A stretch of 16,068 nt of DNA. Origin: Bacillota bacterium (GTDB taxonomy: Bacteria; Bacillota; Clostridia; Lachnospirales; Lachnospiraceae). The stretch covers positions 1-16,068 of the forward strand of contig JAEZUR010000043.1 in the NCBI GenBank assembly GCA_023420935.1, written 5' to 3'. The position numbers were made by a program, and so were the translations under genes. The notes below the pieces were generated by a model. The model worked only from the letters and a program-made list of their open reading frames with translations, was not told the origin of the DNA and made no database searches. Below are positions 8,203 to 14,694 of the stretch, piece by piece. The first letter of the stretch is position 1. Each line of letters opens with the position of its first letter.

Positions 8203-8368
8203 GCCAGCATAAAAGCCGGAAGAGGTTCCTTAATGCACTGTAGGAAAAACAAATCCCTCGGATTCGTAAGACAAAGGCGTACATTCCTGTACGACCGTGG
8301 CTTACCAATCCGAGGGATTTGTTTTTACTCCAGTGTGTGAGGGAACCTCTTCCGGCTTTTATGCTGGC
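8203..8368. repeat. 166-bp near-perfect palindrome between convergent genes
   Basis: The stretch folds back on itself around 8285/8286. By hand count, 70 of 81 arm positions pair as Watson-Crick, three more are G-T, and the loop is four bases. The outer 27 bp (8203-8229 with 8342-8368) are perfect, and an inner arm (8245-8264 with 8307-8326) gives 20 more perfect pairs. It encodes no protein. It lies between the TrmB-like gene and lysA, which converge here. It could be a MITE-like palindromic mobile element, an unusually large two-way terminator, or both. I see no target-site duplication. The 108 bases before it (8095-8202) hold nothing I recognise. Confidence 0.85.
8245..8326. terminator. 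Two-way terminator nested in the palindrome
   Basis: The inner stem, with AATCCGAGGGATTTG on its 3' arm, is followed on the plus strand by TTTTT (8322-8326). The mirror-image A-run (8245-8249) gives five T on the minus strand. It can therefore end both the TrmB-like and the lysA transcripts. Confidence 0.6.
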
Positions 8369-8384
8369 GTCCCCTTGCCATACC

Positions 8385-9644
8385 CTATCGTTTCTTAAAA
8401 TACTCTAAATCCAATGTTGCAAAATAATCATCCGGAGTTTCTGCACGACGAATTAATTGTGTCTCTCCATTTGATTTTAATAGCACTTCTGCCGAACGAA
8501 GTTTACCATTATAATTATATCCCATAGAGAATCCATGAGCTCCTGTATCGTGAAGAACTAAGATATCTCCAATATCAATCTTAGGAAGCATACGGTTAAT
8601 TGCAAACTTATCATTATTCTCGCATAATCCTCCGGTCACATCATACATTTGATCGCATGGAGCATTTTCTTTGCCTAATACGGTAATATGATGGTAAGAA
8701 CCATACATAGCAGGGCGCATTAGATTTGCTGCACATGCATCCACACCGATATAATCTTTATGTGTGTGTTTTTCATGTAATGCTGTTGTTATTAAACAAC
8801 CATATGGCCCCATAATATATCTGCCAAGCTCTGTATAGATAGAGATATCTCCCATACCTTCTGGCACCAAAATCTCATCAAACGCTTTACGTACACCCTC
8901 TCCAATTGCCTCAATATTATTAGGCTCTTGATCTGGCGTATATGGAATACCTACACCGCCGGATAAATTAATAAACGCAATGTGCACCCCTGTTTTATTC
9001 TTTAAATCCACTGCTGTTTGGAATAGAATCTTTGCAAGTTTTGGATAATAATCATCCGTAACGGTATTACTTGCCAAAAAGGCATGTATACCAAAATGTT
9101 TTACACCTTTTTCCTTTAATTTTAGAAATCCTTCCACCATCTGATCATAAGTAAATCCGTATTTTGCCTCTTGTGGAGTATCCATAATCTGATTCTTTAA
9201 GGTAAAATCTCCACCTGGATTATATCGGCAGCTCATTGTTTCAGGAAATTCTGCAATTTCACCGAAGAAGTCAATATGATTAATATCATCAAAATTAATG
9301 ATTGCTCCCATCTTCGCTGCTAGAGCGAAATCTTCTCTTGGTGTAACATTAGATGAAAACATAATATCACTTCCGCTAAGACCAATGGCATCCGCTAATA
9401 TCAATTCTGTATAGGAAGAACAGTCTGCGCCTACGCCCTCTTCTTTTAAAATATCCATTAAGTAAGGATTCGGAGTCGCTTTCACAGCAAAATATTCTTT
9501 ATATCCTTTATTCCATGAAAATGCTTGTTTCAATCTTCTTACATTATCCACAAACCCTTTTTCATCATACAAATGAAATGGGGTAGGATATTTTTCTATC
9601 ATTGCTTTCGCTTGTTCCAACGTTATGAAAGGTTTTTTTTCCAT
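8385..9644 (-). CDS. lysA: Diaminopimelate decarboxylase
   Basis: This PLP enzyme catalyses the last step of lysine synthesis, meso-diaminopimelate to L-lysine. I start it at ATG 9644, because AAGGAG lies eight bases before it and only two bases before the ATG at 9650; this gives 419 residues. It has the alanine-racemase-like barrel with the PLP lysine in FAVKATPNP (K55) and the glycine-rich phosphate loop SGGVGIPY (about 228). ELGRYIMGPYG follows at about 272, then the active-site cysteine in CENND (about 341) and the C-terminal YNYNG tyrosine (about 377). HAFLASNT replaces the more usual HIGSQ. The gene stands alone, with its own strong promoter. No lysine riboswitch is visible in the leader of about 57 nt. 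Arginine or ornithine decarboxylase is less likely. Confidence 0.9.
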   Translation of the reverse strand: MEKKPFITLEQAKAMIEKYPTPFHLYDEKGFVDNVRRLKQAFSWNKGYKEYFAVKATPNPYLMDILKEEGVGADCSSYTELILADAIGLSGSDIMFSSNVTPREDFALAAKMGAIINFDDINHIDFFGEIAEFPETMSCRYNPGGDFTLKNQIMDTPQEAKYGFTYDQMVEGFLKLKEKGVKHFGIHAFLASNTVTDDYYPKLAKILFQTAVDLKNKTGVHIAFINLSGGVGIPYTPDQEPNNIEAIGEGVRKAFDEILVPEGMGDISIYTELGRYIMGPYGCLITTALHEKHTHKDYIGVDACAANLMRPAMYGSYHHITVLGKENAPCDQMYDVTGGLCENNDKFAINRMLPKIDIGDILVLHDTGAHGFSMGYNYNGKLRSAEVLLKSNGETQLIRRAETPDDYFATLDLEYFKKR

Positions 9645-9707
9645 ATTCATTACTCCTTACGTTTTTATATTGTTCCTTTGTAGGATTACTATTTGTTCTT
9701 AGTTGTT

Positions 9708-9736
9708 AATCTACCACATTTCACTATACATGTCAA
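9708..9736 (-). promoter_or_regulatory. Strong promoter of lysA
   Basis: On the minus strand, TTGACA (9736-9731), 17 bp, TAGATT (9713-9708). The start point should be near 9701. The leader is too short for an L-box lysine riboswitch. Confidence 0.85.
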
Positions 9737-9782
9737 TAAATTAAATGAGAATTATTATTATTTGGTAATGAACAGAATAAAT

Positions 9783-9813
9783 AAAAAAACTGAGACTCTA
9801 TCTAGATTCTCAG
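9783..9813 (-). terminator. Terminator-like hairpin between divergent promoters
   Basis: CTGAGA (9790-9795) and TCTCAG (9808-9813) form a stem, with ATCTAGAT inside the loop. On the minus strand it is followed by seven T (9789-9783). It lies upstream of both the lysA promoter and the plus-strand promoter, where no gene needs a terminator. It may block stray antisense transcription entering lysA. Confidence 0.5.
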
Positions 9814-9821
9814 GGTAGTTT

Positions 9822-9851
9822 TTGAAAAAAATATTTATTTTATGCTATTAT
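9822..9851 (+). promoter_or_regulatory. Extended -10 promoter of the 9942-11640 operon
   Basis: TTGAAA (9822-9827), 18 bp ending in TGC, TATTAT (9846-9851). The TGn element compensates for the long spacer. Transcription should begin near 9858. Confidence 0.65.
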
Positions 9852-9870
9852 ATTACCACAAAATCAGATA

Positions 9871-9889
9871 ATTTACAAGTCTTGTAAAT
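9871..9889. promoter_or_regulatory. Perfect dyad downstream of the promoter, probable operator
   Basis: ATTTACAA-GTC-TTGTAAAT is a perfect 8-3-8 inverted repeat, about 13 to 32 bases after the expected start point. A repressor bound here would block elongation. No regulator gene is adjacent, so the binding protein is unknown. Confidence 0.5.
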
Positions 9890-9941
9890 AAAATACGAAA
9901 GTAGTAAAATCACTATTTATCAATAGGAAAGGTGATGGAAT

Positions 9942-10415
9942 ATGGAAAAGGATTTTTTAAGTGAATTTATGAAAAAAACAGAGTCCAATCAAATTCAGAC
10001 GCTACTAACCTGTAACCAGTATACTGAACAATTTGGACTACGCTTTACAGAACAAGATGTATCTCAATTAGCCGTACATCGAAGGAATACCTTGAGAGAG
10101 CAAGAACGTCTAGAATTAGGTGAGAGCATTTTATCTAAACTAATATTTACATTTTGTGATTCACCCCATATATACCAAGACAATTATGTAGATACCATAG
10201 AAGCATTACTCGAACTATTCTATCTATATAAATCAGAATCTTTAGAAGAATTAACAGACGATGAGTTATTAGCATATATGAAAGAACATTTTGACGGTGA
10301 ATGTGAAGGATCACTTGAGTATCTAGAAGATAACTGTCTAGAAGATTTCTGTCGCAAAATTCGAAGTGGTACAAAACTTTTTATACATCGAGAGGATGAG
10401 ATGGATGAATATTGA
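9942..10415 (+). CDS. Uncharacterised acidic protein (DUF6323-like)
   Basis: A soluble, acidic protein of 157 residues with no signal peptide or membrane segment. From memory it resembles the uncharacterised clostridial family DUF6323; I could not check this. Recognisable stretches are FGLRFTEQDVSQLAVHRRNTLREQERLELG (about 31-60), then YVDTIEALLELFYLYKSESLEELTDDELLAYM, predicted helical, and an acidic tail with CEGSLEYLEDNCLEDFCRKI. AGGTGAT precedes the ATG. It is the first gene of an operon whose second gene starts inside it, so the two products are probably made together and may interact. No catalytic motif is visible and I assign no function. Confidence 0.8.
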   Translation: MEKDFLSEFMKKTESNQIQTLLTCNQYTEQFGLRFTEQDVSQLAVHRRNTLREQERLELGESILSKLIFTFCDSPHIYQDNYVDTIEALLELFYLYKSESLEELTDDELLAYMKEHFDGECEGSLEYLEDNCLEDFCRKIRSGTKLFIHREDEMDEY

Positions 10416-11640
10416 TAACACAGAAGATCTATTAGCTCTTTTATCCAAACGCATTGAGAAGTATACAAGTAAAGAGAGTACTTCTGTTCCTTATTTTGTT
10501 GCCAGACAGCTGATGGATTCCATTCTCTATTGCATCGAACTTGCCCAAGAAAATACTTCGACACAGACGCTTTTAGATGAAGAGAATAGAAATAATTCTT
10601 GCACAATTCCTACTGCTATCGCAACTGTTTCTAACGAACAAACAAAGGAAGGGCTGCAAGTCCTATATCAGAACGGCTTAGAACAGGTGAAAACCATGAT
10701 ACTTGAAACCAAGGCTTTCTACCAGGAGATAGAAGCAACCTTTCACTCTTATAGAAACACATGTTATTACGATACGATTATAGAAGGTATGCCTGCCTTT
10801 TTCCTACATTATAATCCAGACTTTGATGCTAGAAATACCATTTTAACACTAGATTATCCTCTTGTGTCTGGGGAGTCGTCAAAGGGCGGAATTATTCAAA
10901 TTAAAGATTATTTACACTCTGTTAAATTAGAGCAATTGTTTCTTTCTAGATTTCCACCTCATATGATCGAGTCCATCCTTGGTGTTTACGAGAAAGATTA
11001 TACTGAATTGATATTTAACCTGTGTATACCTGTACTAAATAATGCAATTGCATGTATGTTACTAGATCGGCCTCTTCTACCTCTATATATTAACAAAGAA
11101 GAACGGAGAGAAATAGAACAGATTACAAGAAAAAACACTTCAAGTCAGTTAATGAAATTATGTGAAAAGGCACTAGTGAAACTTATCAAAGAATATTATG
11201 ATAACAATAATCAATTATATGAGTATTTACTACCAAGAATGAAATCCATGGTCGCAGAGCTAAAGTTATGTTCTGAACATAATTGTTTAGAGCGTTTGTT
11301 TTATGATGTTCCATCTAGCGAGAAAGAGAGCTCCATTCTGTATGAAGATGGTTCCTCTATGGATGATGAACGATTAAGAGATCTGATTGAAGAAATGCAA
11401 ACCATGCGTCATCTTTCTGATAAAATAATACTTCTAAAAGATAATGTCACAAGTCTGAGTGATCTCAAGGAGTTCCTAGGTACTTGTTTCTTCCAAGGGG
11501 AATATAATTCGGTTTTTCAATTGTTAGGCTTAGCAGAGTGCCAAATACTAAAGGATGAAATTGCAGATAAATTGCAATACGACAATGAACTTTATGAATG
11601 GGAACATGCCTTAATGGAATACCATGGATTTGAACAATAG
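10405..11640 (+). CDS. Uncharacterised protein (possibly DUF6179), coupled to the gene before
   Basis: A soluble protein of 411 residues with no signal peptide. I prefer ATG 10405 (MNIDNTEDLL): AGAGG at 10391-10395 lies nine bases before it, and starting at 10366 would overlap the upstream gene by 50 bases. From 10405 the overlap is 11 bases, a layout that suggests translational coupling. The protein is largely helical. One ordered stretch, HYNPDFDARNTILTLDYPL, may be the core of the family. From memory it resembles DUF6179, which I recall beside DUF6323, but this is unverified. No catalytic motif is visible. A terminator follows 45 bases after the stop. Confidence 0.8.
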   Translation: MNIDNTEDLLALLSKRIEKYTSKESTSVPYFVARQLMDSILYCIELAQENTSTQTLLDEENRNNSCTIPTAIATVSNEQTKEGLQVLYQNGLEQVKTMILETKAFYQEIEATFHSYRNTCYYDTIIEGMPAFFLHYNPDFDARNTILTLDYPLVSGESSKGGIIQIKDYLHSVKLEQLFLSRFPPHMIESILGVYEKDYTELIFNLCIPVLNNAIACMLLDRPLLPLYINKEERREIEQITRKNTSSQLMKLCEKALVKLIKEYYDNNNQLYEYLLPRMKSMVAELKLCSEHNCLERLFYDVPSSEKESSILYEDGSSMDDERLRDLIEEMQTMRHLSDKIILLKDNVTSLSDLKEFLGTCFFQGEYNSVFQLLGLAECQILKDEIADKLQYDNELYEWEHALMEYHGFEQ

Positions 11641-11680
11641 TATGTTTACTTTGTGTTAGTAACTTAATTATCTAGTAAAT

Positions 11681-11721
11681 AAAAAAGTTTGTATCTATCC
11701 GTGCAGATACAAACTCTTTTT
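11681..11721. terminator. Shared terminator between convergent genes
   Basis: AGTTTGTATCT (11686-11696) and AGATACAAACT (11705-11715) form a perfect 11-bp stem with an 8-nt loop. A T-run follows on the plus strand (11717-11721) and an A-run at 11681-11686 gives T on the minus strand. It serves both the upstream operon and the amidase gene. Confidence 0.88.
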
Positions 11722-11742
11722 TACTCCTCATGCAATTATTCC

Positions 11743-12312
11743 TTATGCAAATCCAAAATATCTCATAATACCTAAATAGATACCATAGGCAAACTGATAT
11801 TGATTATTTCTTAGTTTTTGAGCATCTGCCCAATTAGTTAAATATCCAAGTTCTACCAGAATGGATGGCATCTGAGTTCTACTTAAAACATAGAGAGCTG
11901 GATTCAACCGAACACCATTATCCTTAGTTCCTACCATTTGCGTAATACCTGTTAACACTTGCTCTGCCAGCCAATGTGCTTGATTATAATACTGAAAGAT
12001 ATATACTTCCGATCCATTGATAGCTGGATTCACATTAGAGTTACAATGAATACTGATAAAGTAATTAGCTGGCCAGCTGTTTGCCATACGAACTCGTTCC
12101 GCCAAACTAGTTGAGTTAGTGGTACCAAGTACTGTTGTTGGGGTTGGTCTTGACACACGAGCTTCAAACCTAGCGTCACTATTTAATAAATTCATCAAAT
12201 ATATACCTACCTGATAATTAATATCCTGTTCAACTAAACCATTGCCTACTGCTCCAGTATTATGATATCCGGTAGGATTGTGCCCTTGATCTATAAAAAT
12301 CTTAATAGCCAA
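11743..12312 (-). CDS. N-acetylmuramoyl-L-alanine amidase (Amidase_3)
   Basis: A zinc amidase that cuts the bond between N-acetylmuramic acid and the stem peptide of peptidoglycan. I start it at TTG 12312, with AAGGAAG seven bases upstream; this gives 189 residues that begin straight at the catalytic domain. The metal ligands are H11 (DQGHNP), E28 (GLVEQD) and H89 (SIHCN), with the catalytic glutamate E154 in VELGYLTN. A longer frame back to 12357 also starts with TTG but has no ribosome binding site and overlaps the likely promoter. There is no signal peptide, SPOR or wall-binding domain, so export is unexplained. It could act in the mother cell or after lysis, or be an old phage endolysin. 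It may be partly co-transcribed with the two genes before it. Confidence 0.9.
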   Translation of the reverse strand: MAIKIFIDQGHNPTGYHNTGAVGNGLVEQDINYQVGIYLMNLLNSDARFEARVSRPTPTTVLGTTNSTSLAERVRMANSWPANYFISIHCNSNVNPAINGSEVYIFQYYNQAHWLAEQVLTGITQMVGTKDNGVRLNPALYVLSRTQMPSILVELGYLTNWADAQKLRNNQYQFAYGIYLGIMRYFGFA

Positions 12313-12343
12313 AGTAGCACTTCCTTTCTCTTTTACTATAATA

Positions 12344-12372
12344 ATTATATTCTTCAAAGAGGAAGTTGTTAC
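12344..12372 (-). promoter_or_regulatory. Possible promoter of the amidase gene
   Basis: On the minus strand a perfect TATAAT (12349-12344) lies 17 bp after a weak GTAACA (12372-12367). The start point would be near 12337, about 25 nt before the TTG codon. Confidence 0.4.
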
Positions 12373-12387
12373 TTATGGCTATTTTCT

Positions 12388-12798
12388 TTAACAATCAATT
12401 ATTTGCTTCAATATATTATTTGCCCAGTCAACTATCATCATCTCAATAAATGCTATATTTCTTTGATTAGAGTTGGATAATCTACTATAGAAATCCCTCA
12501 TATTCTGCAGCATCTTTTCACGTTCTTCGTCAGGGTACTTAGTAAAAATCTTAATTTTATTATCGTTAAACTTACTTACAATATAATTCAGTTCTTTTGT
12601 ATTATAATACTTCAATAAATTAATAAACGCCTCATAATCAGGGCTTGTGACAAAAAATTCTTCCTCGTCTCTTGCAACTAAAGATAAGTATTTTTTACTT
12701 TCTATCTGTTTGCTTTCAACCGTATACCTAGGCTCTTCTTTTACTTCATTGTTAAACATTTCTTTTAAAGATAGTAATATTTCTTCTCTTTTGTCCAT
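12388..12798 (-). CDS. Hypothetical protein of 136 residues
   Basis: I do not recognise this protein. It is charged, with no signal peptide or membrane helix. The N-terminal half is predicted mixed (YLSLVARDEEEFFVTSPDYEAFINLLKYY) and the C-terminal half mostly helical (DEEREKMLQNMRDFYSRLSNSNQRN). GAGGTGAG precedes the ATG at a good distance, so translation is likely. It lies 62 bases after a lipoprotein gene and 75 bases before the amidase start on the same strand, so the three may form one operon from the promoter at 13296-13324. An ATTGATA/TATCAAT dyad (12828-12855) sits in the gap with the lipoprotein gene. Nothing points to a function. Confidence 0.72.
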   Translation of the reverse strand: MDKREEILLSLKEMFNNEVKEEPRYTVESKQIESKKYLSLVARDEEEFFVTSPDYEAFINLLKYYNTKELNYIVSKFNDNKIKIFTKYPDEEREKMLQNMRDFYSRLSNSNQRNIAFIEMMIVDWANNILKQIIDC

Positions 12799-12860
12799 TA
12801 TCTCACCTCGAATAGTTTTCTAGTTATATTGATACTGCTCATTCTTACTATCAATAAATA

Positions 12861-13232
12861 CTATTGTACAAAGACATTTGCAAATGCTTCTTGTTGCCCA
12901 TCTATCAGAACTTGAATTGTGTCAAATGATGAACTAGTTCCAACCTTATATGCATAATCTTGTGTCTGGTCTACTTTCTCAGTCTCAAAAAGAATTGTTA
13001 GTATGTTATCTTTAAGAGAATAAGACATGGTATGTATTCCCTTTTCCACACCATGATATATAACAATCTGCCTTTTTGAATTAGTAATCTCATATAATCC
13101 TTGCTCTGTTATATCACTTAGAGTTTCACTGATCTCATTTGTTATCTTATATGGTTCAACTAATTCCGTATCCTTTTTACAACCTGATAGAACCATAATA
13201 AATGCAACAAGTATAAGGATTTTTTTATGCAT
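12861..13232 (-). CDS. Small predicted lipoprotein
   Basis: A 123-residue precursor with a classic lipoprotein signal: MHKK, a hydrophobic core, then LSGC with the lipidated cysteine at 18. The mature part (about 105 residues) should sit on the outer face of the membrane. It has alternating short strands (QIVIYHGVEKGIHTMSYSL, then ILTILFETEKV) and looks beta-rich. It does not match a family I know. AAAGG lies upstream of the ATG, and a near-consensus promoter starts about 57 nt before it. It is the first gene of the possible lipoprotein/hypothetical/amidase operon, a pairing that hints at an envelope role without proving one. Confidence 0.78.
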   Translation of the reverse strand: MHKKILILVAFIMVLSGCKKDTELVEPYKITNEISETLSDITEQGLYEITNSKRQIVIYHGVEKGIHTMSYSLKDNILTILFETEKVDQTQDYAYKVGTSSSFDTIQVLIDGQQEAFANVFVQ

Positions 13233-13295
13233 ATTTTAACCTTTCTCATCTACTTACTTCACTACATCGTACTATCTATTATATGTATTTATCTA

Positions 13296-13324
13296 ATTAT
13301 ACTTTTTGAATTATAGGAAGTCAA
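13296..13324 (-). promoter_or_regulatory. Strong promoter of the lipoprotein gene
   Basis: On the minus strand, TTGACT (13324-13319), 17 bp, TATAAT (13301-13296). Start point near 13289. Confidence 0.82.
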
Positions 13325-13338
13325 TATGTATGAAAGAA

Positions 13339-13394
13339 GGTTGAACGGAGATTTTTACTGTATCTTCTTCTGTATACAGAAAAAATCTCCAACC
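13339..13394. repeat. Long hairpin overlapping the tRNA-scar terminator
   Basis: Arms 13347-13363 and 13374-13390 pair at 16 of 17 positions around a 10-nt loop. GGTT (13339-13342) and AACC (13391-13394) extend the stem past a 4-nt bulge. The arm at 13374-13390 also contains the T-run and 3' arm of the terminator at 13380-13418, so the two folds exclude each other. It lies upstream of the lipoprotein promoter and is not in that mRNA leader. Confidence 0.6.
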
Positions 13395-13418
13395 CCCTAT
13401 TTATAAAGGTTTAGAGAT
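13380..13418 (-). terminator. Terminator behind tRNA scar A
   Basis: On the minus strand, ATCTC and AACC pair with GGTT and GAGAT, with one small bulge, followed by a T-run (13385-13380). It shares TCTCTAAA with the terminator behind scar B, so both probably derive from the terminator of the same tRNA gene. Confidence 0.6.
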
Positions 13419-13426
13419 CATTCTTT

Positions 13427-13451
13427 GAGAGACGACAACCAGATTTGAACT
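13427..13451 (-). pseudogene. tRNA-Cys 3' end fragment A (attachment-site scar)
   Basis: On the minus strand the 25 bases read as T-arm loop TTCAAAT, T-stem 3' side CTGGT, acceptor 3' side, and a T discriminator, followed by a terminator. The 5' side of the T-stem and the rest of the tRNA are missing. U73 and the TTCAAATCTGG..TGTCGCCT pattern fit clostridial tRNA-Cys; this copy has GTCGTCT where copy B has GTCGCCT. Such 3' fragments are left when an element integrates into the 3' end of a tRNA gene. Confidence 0.65.
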
Positions 13452-13457
13452 ATCTAA

Positions 13458-14291
13458 TCAGTCCCGAATAGGAACTTTATTAAATAAGTCATCCTGTGAA
13501 CCATCAATCCATCCCTTCACGTTTTTACTATTGATGATTCGTATATAGCATTTTCCCTTGTTAGAAACATAAACTTTATCTGCTCTTACTTTATCCCCAG
13601 AATTTATCTTAAATGCAATTGCTTTACTTTTATTAACAGATTTGTAAGCCACAAATTTCTTTTTTGCCTTATAAGAATATTTTTTGGAATAGGTCGTCAG
13701 GTTATACGTATTCGTTTCTACTGCAACTATCTTACCATTGATTAACTTGTAAGGTAGAATGCATTCATAATCACCTATTGCATCTCCAATCGGCCTATAT
13801 GCCACCAATTGAAATGAGGAATCATCGGATACGTGCCCAAAAAAGTATGTCGCCATATTTAAATATTTGGGGCCATCCTTTCTTTCTATCGTCTGTATTT
13901 GTTTAAGTTCGGAATCTCTGAATTGTAGATAAAAGGTTTTCAAACAGATTCCACCGTAATCTCTTGTTGTAATAAAAAGATCCTGAATATTGTCATCCAC
14001 ATCTATATCCGCCAGATTAACGGTAAAATATTGGCACTTCATAGTTTTCTCAAATACAATTTTATCATTGATAGAAACCGTTAATGTTTTATTATTATCA
14101 TCTACATCCGTTTGCTTACAGATTACTTTCTCATCTTTTCCATCACAATCCATATCCTCATTGTATGACTTTTCAAACTCCAATTCCTTAAACTGCCTTG
14201 GAGAGGACGCACTTACCTTTGAACTGTACGCAACACTAGATAAAATTGCCATAATTACTACCATACATATTATATGATTTTTTCTAACCAT
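13458..14291 (-). CDS. Secreted protein with Asp-rich repeats and an SH3-like C-terminus
   Basis: An exported protein of 277 residues. The signal peptide (about 1-29) has a hydrophobic core and a likely cut after VSASS or nearby. The first half carries two aspartate-rich loops of FG-GAP or VCBS type, DMDCDGKDE (46-54) and DIDVDDNIQD (95-104), which usually bind calcium. The last 60 residues or so (FVAYKSVNKSK..RADKVYVSNKGKCYIRI..VKGWIDG) resemble a bacterial SH3 domain, often used for wall binding. AAGGAG lies six bases before the ATG. The gene stands alone between two tRNA-Cys scars and its stop is seven bases from scar A, so it may be cargo of a decayed element. No enzyme motif is seen. Confidence 0.82.
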   Translation of the reverse strand: MVRKNHIICMVVIMAILSSVAYSSKVSASSPRQFKELEFEKSYNEDMDCDGKDEKVICKQTDVDDNNKTLTVSINDKIVFEKTMKCQYFTVNLADIDVDDNIQDLFITTRDYGGICLKTFYLQFRDSELKQIQTIERKDGPKYLNMATYFFGHVSDDSSFQLVAYRPIGDAIGDYECILPYKLINGKIVAVETNTYNLTTYSKKYSYKAKKKFVAYKSVNKSKAIAFKINSGDKVRADKVYVSNKGKCYIRIINSKNVKGWIDGSQDDLFNKVPIRD

Positions 14292-14565
14292 AATAAGCTC
14301 CTTGCATCATAAGTTTATACCTAGTAAATGACAGGTTATAGACTTATTCCTTTTTGTAGTATAGATAAACGGGTTTCCTGTTTATGAAGGGTTCTCTTCA
14401 AGCAATAGTATATCCCATCTCTCATTCTATACAGTTTACAGTTACTAATATAATTTTTATCATAGAATATTATATCAGGAGTTTCTTAATATTTTCATAT
14501 TATATATGTTAAAATTTACTAAATATTATGTGTAATTACTTTGTAAACTCCAAATAGATTGCACT
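14292..14565. other. AT-rich non-coding stretch with one dyad
   Basis: I see no gene here. A 9-3-9 dyad with one mismatch, ATAAACGGG-TTT-CCTGTTTAT (14365-14385), lies about 75 bases upstream of the secreted-protein gene and could be an operator. No good -35/-10 pair for that gene was found. The rest is AT-rich. Confidence 0.4.
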
Positions 14566-14609
14566 AAAAAAAGTCTCTAAACCTTTTTATTATCAAGATT
14601 TAGAGACTT
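14566..14609 (-). terminator. Terminator behind tRNA scar B
   Basis: On the minus strand, AAGTCTCTAAA (14609-14599) pairs perfectly with TTTAGAGACTT (14581-14571), followed by seven T (14572-14566, partly within the stem). It directly follows the tRNA fragment, as a tRNA gene terminator would. Confidence 0.8.
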
Positions 14610-14615
14610 CTCTAA

Positions 14616-14640
14616 GAGAGGCGACAACCAGATTTGAACT
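14616..14640 (-). pseudogene. tRNA-Cys 3' end fragment B (attachment-site scar)
   Basis: The 25 bases differ from fragment A (13427-13451) at one position. On the minus strand they read AGTTCAAATCTGG, then TTGTCGCCTCTC: T-loop, T-stem 3' side, acceptor 3' side and U discriminator. The bases before TTC (AACAG) do not fully pair with CTGGT, and no anticodon or D-arm is present, so this is not a working tRNA. Homology between the copies stops at the T-arm, where tyrosine recombinases often cross over. Confidence 0.7.
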
Positions 14641-14694
14641 GTTTTGACAGTTCTTAAAACCTTATAGAAAGGGGGCTTCTGAACCCTCTGACAA

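Noticed and set aside
9645..9740. Lysine riboswitch upstream of lysA
   Set aside because: The promoter leaves a leader of only about 57 nt, with no L-box helices or terminator in it.
10147..10606. Minus-strand frames opposite the two-gene unknown operon
   Set aside because: They are shadows of two well-supported plus-strand genes and have no promoter or ribosome site.
13296..13418. Riboswitch or attenuator in the lipoprotein leader
   Set aside because: The promoter at 13296-13324 starts transcription downstream of both hairpins, so they are not in that mRNA.
13990..14277. Plus-strand frame opposite the secreted protein
   Set aside because: Antisense to the signal peptide and Asp-rich loops; serine/leucine-rich shadow with no ribosome site.
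14616..14640. A working tRNA at scar B
   Set aside because: Only the T-loop to discriminator is present; the T-stem does not close and no anticodon or D-arm exists.
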